Notes under the pieces: model-generated
What the model was told of the DNA's origin: nothing
Databases searched by the model: none
Seen by the model: only the letters and a program-made list of their open reading frames with translations
Shown: positions 1 to 7,368 of the stretch, piece after piece
How positions within the stretch are numbered: position 1 is the stretch's first letter
Layout of the letters: each line of letters opens with the position of its first letter
From: DATJMJ01 sp035508795
Lineage (GTDB): Bacteria; Actinomycetota; Acidimicrobiia; Acidimicrobiales; Palsa-688
DNA: 40,782 nucleotides
NCBI GenBank assembly: GCA_035508795.1
Contig: DATJMJ010000038.1
Location: 1 to 40,782, forward strand
Direction: 5' to 3'
Translations under genes and position numbers: made by a program

Positions 1-453
1 GCTTACCGCGCGTTCGGTTCGTTCCAGGAGGGCACGAACCTCAAATCGTGGCTGTACAAGATCCTCACCAACACATTTATCAATGCTTACCGGTCGCGCC
101 GCAGGCGGCCCGCAGAAACCGAGCTGGACGACGTCGAGGACCTCTACCTTTACCGCCGGCTCGGCGGGTCGGAGGCGGCGGCAATGGGCCGGAGCGCGGA
201 AGATCTCGTCCTCGACCGCTTTAGCGAGGCCGAGGTGAAGTCGGCCGTCGAATCGCTCCCCGAACCTTTCCGCCTGGCGGTGGTACTGGCCGACGTCGAG
301 GGTTTTTCGTACAAGGAGATCGCCGAGATACTCGACGTCCCGATCGGTACCGTGATGAGCCGGCTCCACCGGGGAAGAAGGGCGCTCCAAAAGGTGTTGG
401 GTACATTTGCAGAGGAGCGGAGGCTGTCCGCTCCGGCCGATGTACCCAGCTAG
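1..453 (+). CDS. sigR: SigR/SigH-type ECF sigma factor (5' end outside window)
   Basis: RNA polymerase sigma factor of the ECF group that, in actinobacteria, drives the thiol-oxidative stress response. The frame is open from base 1, so the N-terminal part of region 2 is missing. The visible start matches the end of region 2 (NLKSWLYKILTNTFINAYRS). Region 4 follows with FRLAVVLADVEGFSYKEIAE and PIGTVMSRLHRGRRAL, the helix-turn-helix that reads the -35 element. These strings are very close to what I recall of mycobacterial SigH. The anti-sigma gene follows 25 bases downstream, which fits the usual sigma/anti-sigma operon. Its own promoter lies outside the window, so autoregulation cannot be judged. 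Confidence 0.93.
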   Translation, partial: AYRAFGSFQEGTNLKSWLYKILTNTFINAYRSRRRRPAETELDDVEDLYLYRRLGGSEAAAMGRSAEDLVLDRFSEAEVKSAVESLPEPFRLAVVLADVEGFSYKEIAEILDVPIGTVMSRLHRGRRALQKVLGTFAEERRLSAPADVPS

Positions 454-478
454 GGAGCACCTGGAGGCAGGCGAGCTT

Positions 479-769
479 ATGTCAGAGCAGGCTTCGGCCG
501 ACGGGCACCGGCTAAGTCACCAAAGGCCGGTGGTGGACCCCTGTCAGGAAGCGATCGGCACGTTGTACGGCTTTCTCGATGGTGAGCTCACCGCTGACCG
601 CCGCCTCCAGATCCAGCACCATCTCGAAGAGTGCGCACCGTGTTTCCAGGCGTTCGATTTCGAGGCCGAGCTGAAGGTGCTGATAGCGCGAAAGTGCCGC
701 GACGAGGTGCCGGATTCCCTGCGCCGGAGAGTCGCGGACGCGCTGAGGGCAGAAGACGTGCCCTCGTGA
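479..769 (+). CDS. rsrA: Zinc-binding anti-sigma factor RsrA
   Basis: Anti-sigma factor that holds the upstream SigR-type factor inactive under reducing conditions and releases it when its cysteines are oxidised. The 96-residue protein shows the ZAS signature HHLEECAPC: His48, Cys52 and Cys55. Cys22 lies 26 residues before the His. This reproduces the spacing I recall for the zinc ligands of Streptomyces RsrA (Cys11, His37, Cys41, Cys44), so redox sensing is probably intact. I chose the ATG at 479 because a GGAGG lies 11 bases upstream. An in-frame extension back to 407 would overlap the sigma gene and looks like noise. Confidence 0.9.
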   Translation: MSEQASADGHRLSHQRPVVDPCQEAIGTLYGFLDGELTADRRLQIQHHLEECAPCFQAFDFEAELKVLIARKCRDEVPDSLRRRVADALRAEDVPS

Positions 770-844
770 ATAGCGGTGCAGGCTTTGGGGTAGATGGGCT
801 TGCGTCCGGGAAGGAAGCGGCTTCAGCGAGCGTTGGTGGAGTAG

Positions 845-1033
845 ATGAGCGAACGGTCCCTAGGTGGTCACAGTTTGAGCGGCAGCGAGCGGCCATCCAA
901 GGCGTTCGCACGCGACCGCACCTGCCGGCACGCCGGCTGCAACACCAAGCTCTCCATCTACAACAACGGCAAGTACTGTTTCCAGCACGAGCCGATGGCT
1001 GTGCCCCGCACGCGCGGGCGCAAGATCGCCTGA
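845..1033 (+). CDS. Small zinc-finger-like protein, unknown function
   Basis: A 62-residue protein with a Cys-rich core: Cys27-x4-Cys32-x12-Cys45-x2-His48 (CRHAGC ... YCFQH). The arrangement suggests a single bound zinc. The N-terminus is polar and the C-terminus basic (RTRGRK), which would allow nucleic-acid contact, but that is inference. The ATG follows GGTGGAG with good spacing. It lies 75 bases after rsrA and before the metalloprotease gene, in the same direction. I recall similar short CRHxGCxTxLSxYN proteins in actinobacteria but no assigned function. A role with SigR/RsrA is possible only by position. Confidence 0.65.
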   Translation: MSERSLGGHSLSGSERPSKAFARDRTCRHAGCNTKLSIYNNGKYCFQHEPMAVPRTRGRKIA

Positions 1034-1091
1034 GCAGCCTGAGAGGACTGCCTCCCCGAGGGGCGGCGGCCGGTGAGGTGGCTGTTCAGTC

Positions 1092-2201
1092 GTGACGATG
1101 CCCTCGGACGGGCCAATCGCCTGGGATCTTGCCGAACGCGTGGCGACCCGGGTCGCCTCCCGCCAGCCTTGGGTGCCGGCGGGGCGTCTCACGGTGTTGG
1201 AAGAGGACTTCGCCGAGCTGACTGCCGAGGCCGAGCAGCTCGTCTGTGACGAGACCGGCCTCCGGCCGCTGAGCGGTCCCGTAAGGGCGCGGGTCACCGA
1301 CCGGCCGGGCTGGGTCGTCGCCAACGTGGCTTCGTTCCAGCGGCTACTGCGACCGCTCACGGACAAGCTCGAGGCCGTCCTGTCCAAGCCGGCTCCGATG
1401 CTCGGGCCGGTCCCGATGCGCCTGCCGCCTCAGGTCAGCCGCAACATCGGAGGCGCCCAGTTGGGGATCCTGCTCGGCTGGATGTCGACGCGCGTCCTCG
1501 GGCAGTACGACCAGCTCCTCATCGAGGACGAAGCACCCGAGGACCAGGACATCGTTTATTACGTTGGCCCGAACGTCATCGAGCTCGAAGACCGCTTCGG
1601 CTTCCAGCCCCGGCAGTTCCGCCTCTGGATCGCGCTCCACGAGGTCACCCACCGGGCCCAGTTCGCAGGCGTCCCCTGGTTGCGACCACATTTCCTCAGC
1701 CTCGTCACTTCGCTCATCGAAGGTGTCGACCCCGACCCCCGGCGCTTCCTAGACGCTTTGAAGAGAGCGGTCGGTCAAGCCAGGGAGGGTCACAACCCCC
1801 TTGACGAGGGTGGGCTGGTCGCGCTCCTCGCTTCCCCGGAACAACGGCAGGTGCTCGACCGCATCGGCGGCCTCATGAGCCTCCTCGAGGGCCATGGCGA
1901 CGTCGTGATGAACCAGGCGGCGGTGGGGCGCATCCCTCAGGCACCACGCTTCGCCCAAGCCCTCCAGGAGCGCCGGGAGCGCAAGGGCCCTGCCAGGGTG
2001 GTGAGCTCGCTTGTCGGGCTCGAAGCCAAGTTGAAGCAGTACGAGCAGGGCGAGCGGTTCATCGAGGCGGTCTACGCGAGCGGTGGGCGAGAGCTCTTCG
2101 ACCGTATTTGGGAAGGGCCCGAATGGCTGCCGACCCTGCGCGAGGTCAAAGAGCCTTGGCGCTGGGCCCAACGGGCCGGCGGCCTCGGCCGCACGGCCTG
2201 A
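1092..2201 (+). CDS. Zinc-dependent metalloprotease family protein (DUF2342 type, Rv3626c-like)
   Basis: A 369-residue protein of the actinobacterial family annotated as zinc-dependent metalloprotease or coenzyme F420 biosynthesis-associated protein. It has an HExxH site in ALHEVTHRAQFAGVPWLR, which I recall being nearly identical in M. tuberculosis Rv3626c. Downstream acidic stretches (LLEGHGDVVMNQA) are typical of the family and may supply the third ligand. No signal peptide is visible, so it is probably cytoplasmic. The physiological substrate is unknown to me. The GTG at 1092 follows GGTGAGG; an ATG two codons later is an alternative start. It precedes tilS by 21 bases, as in mycobacteria. 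Confidence 0.85.
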   Translation: MTMPSDGPIAWDLAERVATRVASRQPWVPAGRLTVLEEDFAELTAEAEQLVCDETGLRPLSGPVRARVTDRPGWVVANVASFQRLLRPLTDKLEAVLSKPAPMLGPVPMRLPPQVSRNIGGAQLGILLGWMSTRVLGQYDQLLIEDEAPEDQDIVYYVGPNVIELEDRFGFQPRQFRLWIALHEVTHRAQFAGVPWLRPHFLSLVTSLIEGVDPDPRRFLDALKRAVGQAREGHNPLDEGGLVALLASPEQRQVLDRIGGLMSLLEGHGDVVMNQAAVGRIPQAPRFAQALQERRERKGPARVVSSLVGLEAKLKQYEQGERFIEAVYASGGRELFDRIWEGPEWLPTLREVKEPWRWAQRAGGLGRTA

Positions 2202-2222
2202 AGCCTGGCGGACGGCCACGCC

Positions 2223-3194
2223 TTGGCTAGCACCGTCCCGGCTAAGCACCAGGGACAGGACCGGCTCCCCCCTGGCGTCCCCTGGCCCGACGAGACGCGC
2301 CAATTGCTGAGCCGTTGTACTTTCCCACCACCAGGTGAGCCTGTCGTCTGTGCAGTATCGGGGGGCGCCGACTCGGTGGCGATGCTCGCCCTGGCGTGCG
2401 CTGCGGGCTGCGAAGCTCATGCGCTGCACATCGACCACGGGCTACGTTCCGCCAGCTCGTCCGAAGCGGCGGTCGTGCGGTCGGCAGCGCACCGTTTGGG
2501 GGCCACGTCGGCCTCGTTGGCGATAAACGTCCCCGACGGTCCCGACCTGGAGGCGCGGGCGCGCCTCGCCCGTTACGACGCGCTTCCCGAAGGGGTTCTC
2601 GTCGCCCACACGGCGGACGACCAAGCGGAGACACTCCTCCTCAACCTGCTGCGGGGCACGGGCCTCGATGGCCTCGCTGGCATGGCGCCCGAGGGGGGTG
2701 GGGCGCGCAAGGTGCGCCGGCCGGTCCTGGCTCTGCGGCGGGCCGAGACGGCGGCGTTTGCCGGAGCCCTCGGTTTGCCGGTTGTGACCGACCCCAGCAA
2801 CTTCGACCCGAGGTTCCGGCGCAACCGGGTCCGCAACGAGGTACTTCCCCTGCTGGCCCAGGTCTTTGAAAGGGACCCTGTCCCCCTGCTCGCCCGCACG
2901 GCGCAACTGGTTGCCGACGATGCCTGCCTTCTGTCCTCGCTGTCGGGCGCCCTCGACCCCCTCGATACGAAAGCGCTCCGCGCCGCGCCGGAGCCTCTCG
3001 CAAAGCGCGCGCTGCGTTCGTGGTTGCGGGCGACGGCGGGCGAAGAGCAACACCCTCCTTCGCTGGGGGAGCTCGAGCGGGTCTGGTCGGTCGTGACCGG
3101 CGAGGCAAAGGCCTGCCAACTGGCCGGAGGGAGAAGAGTCAGCCGGCGAGCTGGTCGCCTCAGTTTGGACGCGGCTAGGTTTTCAAACCCGTGA
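2223..3194 (+). CDS. tilS: tRNA(Ile)-lysidine synthase
   Basis: ATP-dependent enzyme that converts cytidine 34 of the CAU-anticodon isoleucine tRNA to lysidine, so that it reads AUA codons. The PP-loop SGGADS lies at residues 46-51, followed by AHTADDQAETLLLNLLRGTG and the RNRVRNEVLPLL helix typical of the N-terminal domain. At 323 residues it is the short actinobacterial form without the full C-terminal domain of the E. coli enzyme. The predicted start is TTG at 2223, about 40 residues before the PP-loop. A later start is possible. It overlaps hpt by 4 bases, implying translational coupling. Confidence 0.92.
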   Translation: MASTVPAKHQGQDRLPPGVPWPDETRQLLSRCTFPPPGEPVVCAVSGGADSVAMLALACAAGCEAHALHIDHGLRSASSSEAAVVRSAAHRLGATSASLAINVPDGPDLEARARLARYDALPEGVLVAHTADDQAETLLLNLLRGTGLDGLAGMAPEGGGARKVRRPVLALRRAETAAFAGALGLPVVTDPSNFDPRFRRNRVRNEVLPLLAQVFERDPVPLLARTAQLVADDACLLSSLSGALDPLDTKALRAAPEPLAKRALRSWLRATAGEEQHPPSLGELERVWSVVTGEAKACQLAGGRRVSRRAGRLSLDAARFSNP

Positions 3195-3742
3195 GCGGTT
3201 GGGCCGACGACGACCCCAATGTCGGAGGAGTCGTCGTGGGCGAGGAGCGGATCCGCGAGCGCATCGGCGAGCTCGGTGCGCAGATAACTGCCGACTACGA
3301 GGGCCGGCCCCCCTTGCTGGTAGGGGTGCTGAAGGGGGCGTTCATGTTCATGAGCGACCTCGCACGGGCGATCAAGCTCCCCGTCGAGGTCGACTTCATG
3401 GCGGTTGCCTCTTATGGGAGCAGCACACGCACAAGCGGCGTCGTGCGGATCGTGAAGGACCTGGACACCGACCTGGCGGACCGCCACGTCCTGGTCGTCG
3501 AGGACATAATCGACTCCGGGCTCACTTTGGCGTTCCTGTTGCGCAACCTCGCCGCCCGTCACCCGGCGAGCCTCGCCGTCTGCGCCTTGCTTGCAAAAGA
3601 TGTCGGCGTGGCCGGGCCCGAGCTCGCCTACGTGGGCTTCCACATACCTCGCGATTTCGTTGTCGGCTACGGGCTCGACATCGCCGAGCGCTACCGCAAC
3701 CTGGGATCTGTCCGGCGCTATGCCGGGCCGGAAGCCCAGTAG
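3191..3742 (+). CDS. hpt: Hypoxanthine phosphoribosyltransferase
   Basis: Purine salvage enzyme transferring the phosphoribosyl group of PRPP to hypoxanthine (and guanine) to give IMP (and GMP). The 183-residue protein carries the PRPP-binding loop VLVVEDIIDSGLTL and the earlier substrate motif LVGVLKGAFMF, and has normal family length. The GTG start sits in a GTGA overlap with the tilS stop. Its stop codon shares one base with the folE start. In M. tuberculosis ftsH lies beside this gene pair. Here folE follows directly, so ftsH has been lost from or never entered this position. Confidence 0.94.
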   Translation: MSGWADDDPNVGGVVVGEERIRERIGELGAQITADYEGRPPLLVGVLKGAFMFMSDLARAIKLPVEVDFMAVASYGSSTRTSGVVRIVKDLDTDLADRHVLVVEDIIDSGLTLAFLLRNLAARHPASLAVCALLAKDVGVAGPELAYVGFHIPRDFVVGYGLDIAERYRNLGSVRRYAGPEAQ

Positions 3743-4353
3743 TGGCACCCGGCCCAACCGGCCCGGACCAACCTCGAGGGGAGGTGGACCTCGCTCGTGT
3801 GGCGGCGGCCGTCAGGGAGATCCTTGCAGCGATCGGGGAGGACCCCGACCGCGACGGCCTGAGGGACACGCCCCAACGCGTCGCCCGCATGTACGCAGAG
3901 ATCTTCTCGGGGTTGCGGGAGGACCCCGGGGAGCATTTGAAAGCCACCTTCGAGGCGGAGCACGACGAGCTGGTCCTCGTCCGCGACATACAGCTCTACA
4001 GCCTCTGCGAGCACCACCTGCTGCCATGGATGGGCAAGGCGCACGTTGCCTACATCCCCGGCGACAGCCGCCGCATTACGGGGCTTTCCAAGCTCGCCCG
4101 CCTCGTCGAGGGCTATGCGAGGCGCCCCCAGGTCCAAGAACGGCTTACCTCCCAGGTGGCCGACACTGTCGTGAGGATGCTCGAACCGCGTGGTGCACTG
4201 GTCGTCGTCGAAGCCGAGCACCTCTGCATGTCGATGAGAGGTGTCCGCAAACCCGGCGCGATGACGGTCACCTCAGCCGTCAGGGGACATTTCCTGACCA
4301 GTGAAGCCGCGCGGGCCGAAGTCTTCAGCCTCATCCAGCGGGGCACCGGCTAG
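3742..4353 (+). CDS. folE: GTP cyclohydrolase I
   Basis: First enzyme of folate synthesis, converting GTP to 7,8-dihydroneopterin triphosphate and formate. The 203-residue protein has the zinc ligands in SLCEHHLLPWMG and EHLCMSMRGV, plus the family string DPDRDGLRDTPQRVARMY near the N-terminus. The catalytic domain is complete. I chose the GTG at 3742, which overlaps the last base of the hpt stop codon and gives a normal N-terminal length. The next folate gene (folP) is 737 bases away because a minus-strand gene lies between them. folE and folP may therefore be transcribed separately. Confidence 0.94.
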   Translation: MAPGPTGPDQPRGEVDLARVAAAVREILAAIGEDPDRDGLRDTPQRVARMYAEIFSGLREDPGEHLKATFEAEHDELVLVRDIQLYSLCEHHLLPWMGKAHVAYIPGDSRRITGLSKLARLVEGYARRPQVQERLTSQVADTVVRMLEPRGALVVVEAEHLCMSMRGVRKPGAMTVTSAVRGHFLTSEAARAEVFSLIQRGTG

Positions 4354-4431
4354 CGCTCCGAGCGCCCGGCTGCGCGGCCGCCCGGCTGCTCGGGCCGCAC
4401 CGGGCAGGCCCGCACCGGGTAGGCCAGTCGC

Positions 4432-5031
4432 CTACTTGATCACGAACAATGCGCCCCCGACGAGGATGAGCACTGTGCCGGCCCACCACAGCACTCTCGC
4501 CACAGTCTCGTATAGCTCGGGCTCGAGCTGCTGGCCGGGCCCGAAGCACCTCTTGCGCCAGTGCGGGCCGAAGGCCCACCAAAAGCAGACGGCCCCGTAG
4601 GCCGAGATCATCGCTCCGAGGCCCGCGTGCAGGTAGGACATCGTCCACCAGGTAGAGGCGGCAGAAATACTCATTTTCACGAAGGCCCAGACCCGTGTGA
4701 ACCGCACACGGCGCCGGCGCCGTTGCGAAGCCTTCGCCTGCCAAGCGCCCACCGTGCCGGCAGGGCTCGCTCCTGTCGACAGGTCGAGCGGGCGGCCTAC
4801 GGCGACGGGCGGCGCCCCGGCGTGCTCGGCGTGCCCTGTGCCTTCTTGTGCCGGCTCGGCCACGCCGAGACCCGACGCGGCGGCACGAGCGCGCCGTCTT
4901 TCGGCAGCGGCCCAATCGGACAAGTTGAGGTCGTCGCTCGCTGGGGCACCCGGGACGGGCCCGGCCATCCCTCCGGTCGGCGGTGTGGCCACACAGCAAG
5001 GTTCGTCAGCACCAGCTTGCCGCTTGAGCAC
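4432..5031 (-). CDS. Hypothetical membrane protein, two C-terminal TM segments
   Basis: A 199-residue protein on the strand opposite to its neighbours. The first 110 residues are polar, rich in Ala, Pro and Arg, and probably disordered. The rest contains the hydrophobic segment SYLHAGLGAMISAYGAVCFW and a last one ending VLWWAGTVLILVGGALFVIK, joined by a basic loop (WRKRCFGPG). This transmembrane pattern argues that the gene is real and not a shadow. GTG at 5031 is the outermost start. An internal ATG at residue 22 is possible, and the disordered part makes the true start uncertain. I do not recognise a family. It separates folE from folP in an otherwise one-directional run. Confidence 0.6.
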   Translation of the reverse strand: MLKRQAGADEPCCVATPPTGGMAGPVPGAPASDDLNLSDWAAAERRRARAAASGLGVAEPAQEGTGHAEHAGAPPVAVGRPLDLSTGASPAGTVGAWQAKASQRRRRRVRFTRVWAFVKMSISAASTWWTMSYLHAGLGAMISAYGAVCFWWAFGPHWRKRCFGPGQQLEPELYETVARVLWWAGTVLILVGGALFVIK

Positions 5032-5090
5032 GCAAACGGTCCGGGGACGTCAGGAAGCAGCCTCTGTCGTTAGTAAGCTGACCGGTTGCG

Positions 5091-5873
5091 ATGACCCTTG
5101 TTATGGGCGTGCTCAACGTCACGCCGGATTCCTTCTACGACGGGGGGCGTTGGCAAGGGGCGGCAGCGGTTGCCCGGGGCTGCGAGATGGTGGAGGAGGG
5201 TGCCGCCTTCGTAGACGTTGGCGGCGAGTCTTCGAGGCCGTACGCGACTCCAGTCGACGAAGACGAAGAACTTCGCAGGGTGGTCCCGGTCGTGCGCGAC
5301 CTCGCCCAAGAGGTCGGCGGCCGGGCGCGGGTATCGGTCGACACCCGCAAGCGGAGGGTCGCCGAAGCCGCGCTTGATGCCGGGGCGACGGTGCTGAACG
5401 ACATTTCGGCGTCGCTGTGGCGCGTCGCCGCCGACCGCGGCGCAGGCTGGGTCGCCATGCACATGAAGGGTGAGCCTTCGGACATGATGTCCCAGGCCAA
5501 TTATTGCGACGTCGTCGGGGAGGTCAAAGCATTCCTCGAGGAACGCGCCACGCAGGCCGCAAGCGAAGGAGCGCGCGAGATTTGGGTCGACCCCGGGATA
5601 GGTTTCGCAAAAACGACAGCTCAAAACCTGGTGCTGCTGCGGCACTTGAGGGAGCTCGTCTCCTCCGGGTGGCCGGTGGCGCTGGGCCTGTCTCGCAAGA
5701 GGTTCACAGGCGTTGTCGCTTCGGGCTCCGAGGCCAGCCCGGCACCTGCCGAAGACCGTCTCGAGACCTCGCTGGCCGGAGCGGTCTGGGCGATGGCGCA
5801 AGGTGTTGCGATCGTGCGCACCCACGACGTGAAGGTGACGGCAGATGCCGCCAGGCTGGTAGGGCAAGTATGA
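5091..5873 (+). CDS. folP: Dihydropteroate synthase
   Basis: Condenses 6-hydroxymethyl-dihydropterin pyrophosphate with p-aminobenzoate to give dihydropteroate; this is the sulfonamide target. The 260-residue TIM-barrel protein shows the usual strings in order: MGVLNVTPDSFYDGG, FVDVGGESSRP, VSVDTRK, VLNDISAS, MHMKGEPSDM, IWVDPGIGFAKT and GLSRKRFTG. The pterin and pABA pocket is therefore intact. A possible -10 hexamer TAAGCT at 5074-5079 lies 11 bases before the ATG, which would give a very short leader. The next gene starts 13 bases after its stop. Confidence 0.95.
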   Translation: MTLVMGVLNVTPDSFYDGGRWQGAAAVARGCEMVEEGAAFVDVGGESSRPYATPVDEDEELRRVVPVVRDLAQEVGGRARVSVDTRKRRVAEAALDAGATVLNDISASLWRVAADRGAGWVAMHMKGEPSDMMSQANYCDVVGEVKAFLEERATQAASEGAREIWVDPGIGFAKTTAQNLVLLRHLRELVSSGWPVALGLSRKRFTGVVASGSEASPAPAEDRLETSLAGAVWAMAQGVAIVRTHDVKVTADAARLVGQV

Positions 5874-5886
5874 AGGTCGTGCATCG

Positions 5887-6417
5887 ATGAGAGGCAAGTG
5901 GGCCGCAGGCATAAAGCCGAGGTTTTTTACCTGGGTCATCAAAGACCAGCTGGCCGTGTGCGAAAGGCCGGGAGGTTACGCCCGCAACCACCGCAAGGTG
6001 CGCAGGCGCGAGGAGATCCTCTGGATCAAGTGCCAGAGCTTCACAAGGGTCGTCTCCCTGCTGGCGTCCCCGCACAACCTGCACGCGTACGACGAGGAAA
6101 AAGTGCCTTGGTCGCACATGCCTTTTGCCGCGAACGACGACCCGGCGAGCGTCCTGCCCGACCTTTACGAGCAATTGCGGGCCTGGTTGCGCGACGGCGA
6201 ACGTGTCATGCTCCATCAGGAAGAGGTTGGTGACCGCTTGCTCGGCGTCATAGCGGGCTACCTCAACTGGAGCGGGCTTATCGCCGACGGCGCTCAGTCG
6301 GTGGCGATCGTCGAACGGCTCTTCGGCAGGCAGATGGGCCCGCAGGGAAGGGAGCTGGTAGCCATGGTCCCCGACTTCCCCAGGCCAGGCCAGGTCGCTC
6401 GCGCGGCCGGTGCCTGA
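5887..6417 (+). CDS. Dual-specificity-phosphatase-like protein with Cys-to-Gln active site, inside the folate run
   Basis: A 176-residue protein whose layout follows the tyrosine/dual-specificity phosphatase fold. It starts with FFTWVIKDQLAVCERPGG, then TRVVSLLASPHNL, then WSHMPFAANDDP (position of the general-acid loop), and then VMLHQEEVGDRLLGVIAGYL. The last string aligns with the P-loop HCx5R followed by helix xxGxxxAxYL. Residue 111, the nucleophilic Cys, is Gln here (codon CAG), while His110 and Arg117 are kept. Changing CAG to a Cys codon needs three substitutions, so one base error cannot explain it. Ordinary thiol phosphatase chemistry is excluded. It may bind a phosphorylated ligand, regulate, or use other chemistry. 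It overlaps folB by 8 bases, so a folate-linked role is plausible. The fold is assigned by eye. Confidence 0.75.
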   Translation: MRGKWAAGIKPRFFTWVIKDQLAVCERPGGYARNHRKVRRREEILWIKCQSFTRVVSLLASPHNLHAYDEEKVPWSHMPFAANDDPASVLPDLYEQLRAWLRDGERVMLHQEEVGDRLLGVIAGYLNWSGLIADGAQSVAIVERLFGRQMGPQGRELVAMVPDFPRPGQVARAAGA

Positions 6418-6823
6418 CAACCTCCCACAGCCAGGCACGGGAGCGCCCGGTGCCGACCGCATCGAGCTGAGGGGCCTCCGCTTCGTCGGGCGCCATGGCG
6501 CCCTGCCCGAGGAGGCCGGCCGCGCCCAGCCGTTCGAGATCGACGTGGACCTCTACGCCGCCTTGGCTCCGGCGGGCACCACCGACGACCTCGCCCTGAC
6601 GGTCGATTACGGCGCTGTCTGCGAGGCTGTGCGCCTCGTCATCGAGGGGGAGCACGTCCGGCTGCTTGAGCGCCTCGCGCAAAAAGTAGCCGCAGAAGTT
6701 CTTGCCGTGGCTGGGGAACGTGCATCTGCCGTGGACGTCGTCGTACGCAAGGTCCGTCCCCCGGTGCCTTACGTGATGGCGTCGGCGGCGGCGCACATCT
6801 TCCGGCGTGCCGGTGAGCTCTAG
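6410..6823 (+). CDS. folB: Dihydroneopterin aldolase
   Basis: Cleaves 7,8-dihydroneopterin to 6-hydroxymethyl-7,8-dihydropterin and glycolaldehyde. The 137-residue protein contains LRFVGRHGALPEE (family form FxGxHGxxxxE), TVDYGAVCEAV with the conserved Tyr, and LLERLAQKVAAEV with the conserved Lys. Length and order are normal after an extra, proline-rich N-terminus of about 15 residues. GTG at 6410 lies within the end of the phosphatase-like gene, suggesting coupled translation. folK follows after 11 bases. Confidence 0.92.
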   Translation: MPDNLPQPGTGAPGADRIELRGLRFVGRHGALPEEAGRAQPFEIDVDLYAALAPAGTTDDLALTVDYGAVCEAVRLVIEGEHVRLLERLAQKVAAEVLAVAGERASAVDVVVRKVRPPVPYVMASAAAHIFRRAGEL

Positions 6824-6834
6824 GAGCGGCGCCG

Positions 6835-7368
6835 GTGCCTGAGGGGATGATCCAGGGCCCTGCTCGAGGCGCCGGGACATCCGCCGACGAGGTTGCCCCC
6901 GTCCGCAGGGCGTTCGTCGCTCTTGGCTCCAACCTGGGTGACAGATGGGGCCACCTGCGCACAGGTGCCGCCCTCCTGCCCGACGTCGTCCGGGCCTCAC
7001 GGGTGTACGAGACCGAGCCCGTGGGCGGGCCGCCTCAAGGCCCGTACCTCAACATGGTCTTAGAGCTATCGACGGCGATGTCGCCCGAAGAGCTCCTGCG
7101 GCGAGCCAAGCGGGCGGAGGCGGCAGCCGGGCGGGTGCGCGCCGAACGCTGGGGGCCTCGCACCCTCGACGTCGACATCCTCCTCGTCGGGGATCTCCGG
7201 GTCGGCTCCCCCGAGCTCACGGTCCCCCACCCGAGGATGTGGGAGCGAGGCTTTGTCATGGTCCCCCTCGAGGATCTTGCCCCGGAGCTCGTGGCCGGTC
7301 GCCTGAGCCAGGGCCATCGTCAGGGAACCCGGCTGGCCGGCGACTTCGCGCTGCAAGCAGGACGATGA
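6835..7368 (+). CDS. folK: 2-amino-4-hydroxy-6-hydroxymethyldihydropteridine pyrophosphokinase
   Basis: HPPK transfers pyrophosphate from ATP to 6-hydroxymethyl-dihydropterin, producing the FolP substrate. Recognisable elements are RRAFVALGSNLGDRWGHL, VYETEPVGGPPQGPYLNMV, RWGPRTLDVDILLVGD (the two Asp bind magnesium) and VPHPRMWERGFVMVPLEDLAP. The 177-residue protein starts with GTG at 6835. The first 25 residues are a variable leader and the true start may be a few codons later. Its stop overlaps the panC start as ATGA, joining the folate and pantothenate genes in one transcript. Confidence 0.94.
   Translation: MPEGMIQGPARGAGTSADEVAPVRRAFVALGSNLGDRWGHLRTGAALLPDVVRASRVYETEPVGGPPQGPYLNMVLELSTAMSPEELLRRAKRAEAAAGRVRAERWGPRTLDVDILLVGDLRVGSPELTVPHPRMWERGFVMVPLEDLAPELVAGRLSQGHRQGTRLAGDFALQAGR

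Noticed and set aside
2573..3757. 394-codon minus-strand open frame over tilS and hpt
   Set aside because: Both plus-strand genes are certain; the antisense product is basic and low in complexity.
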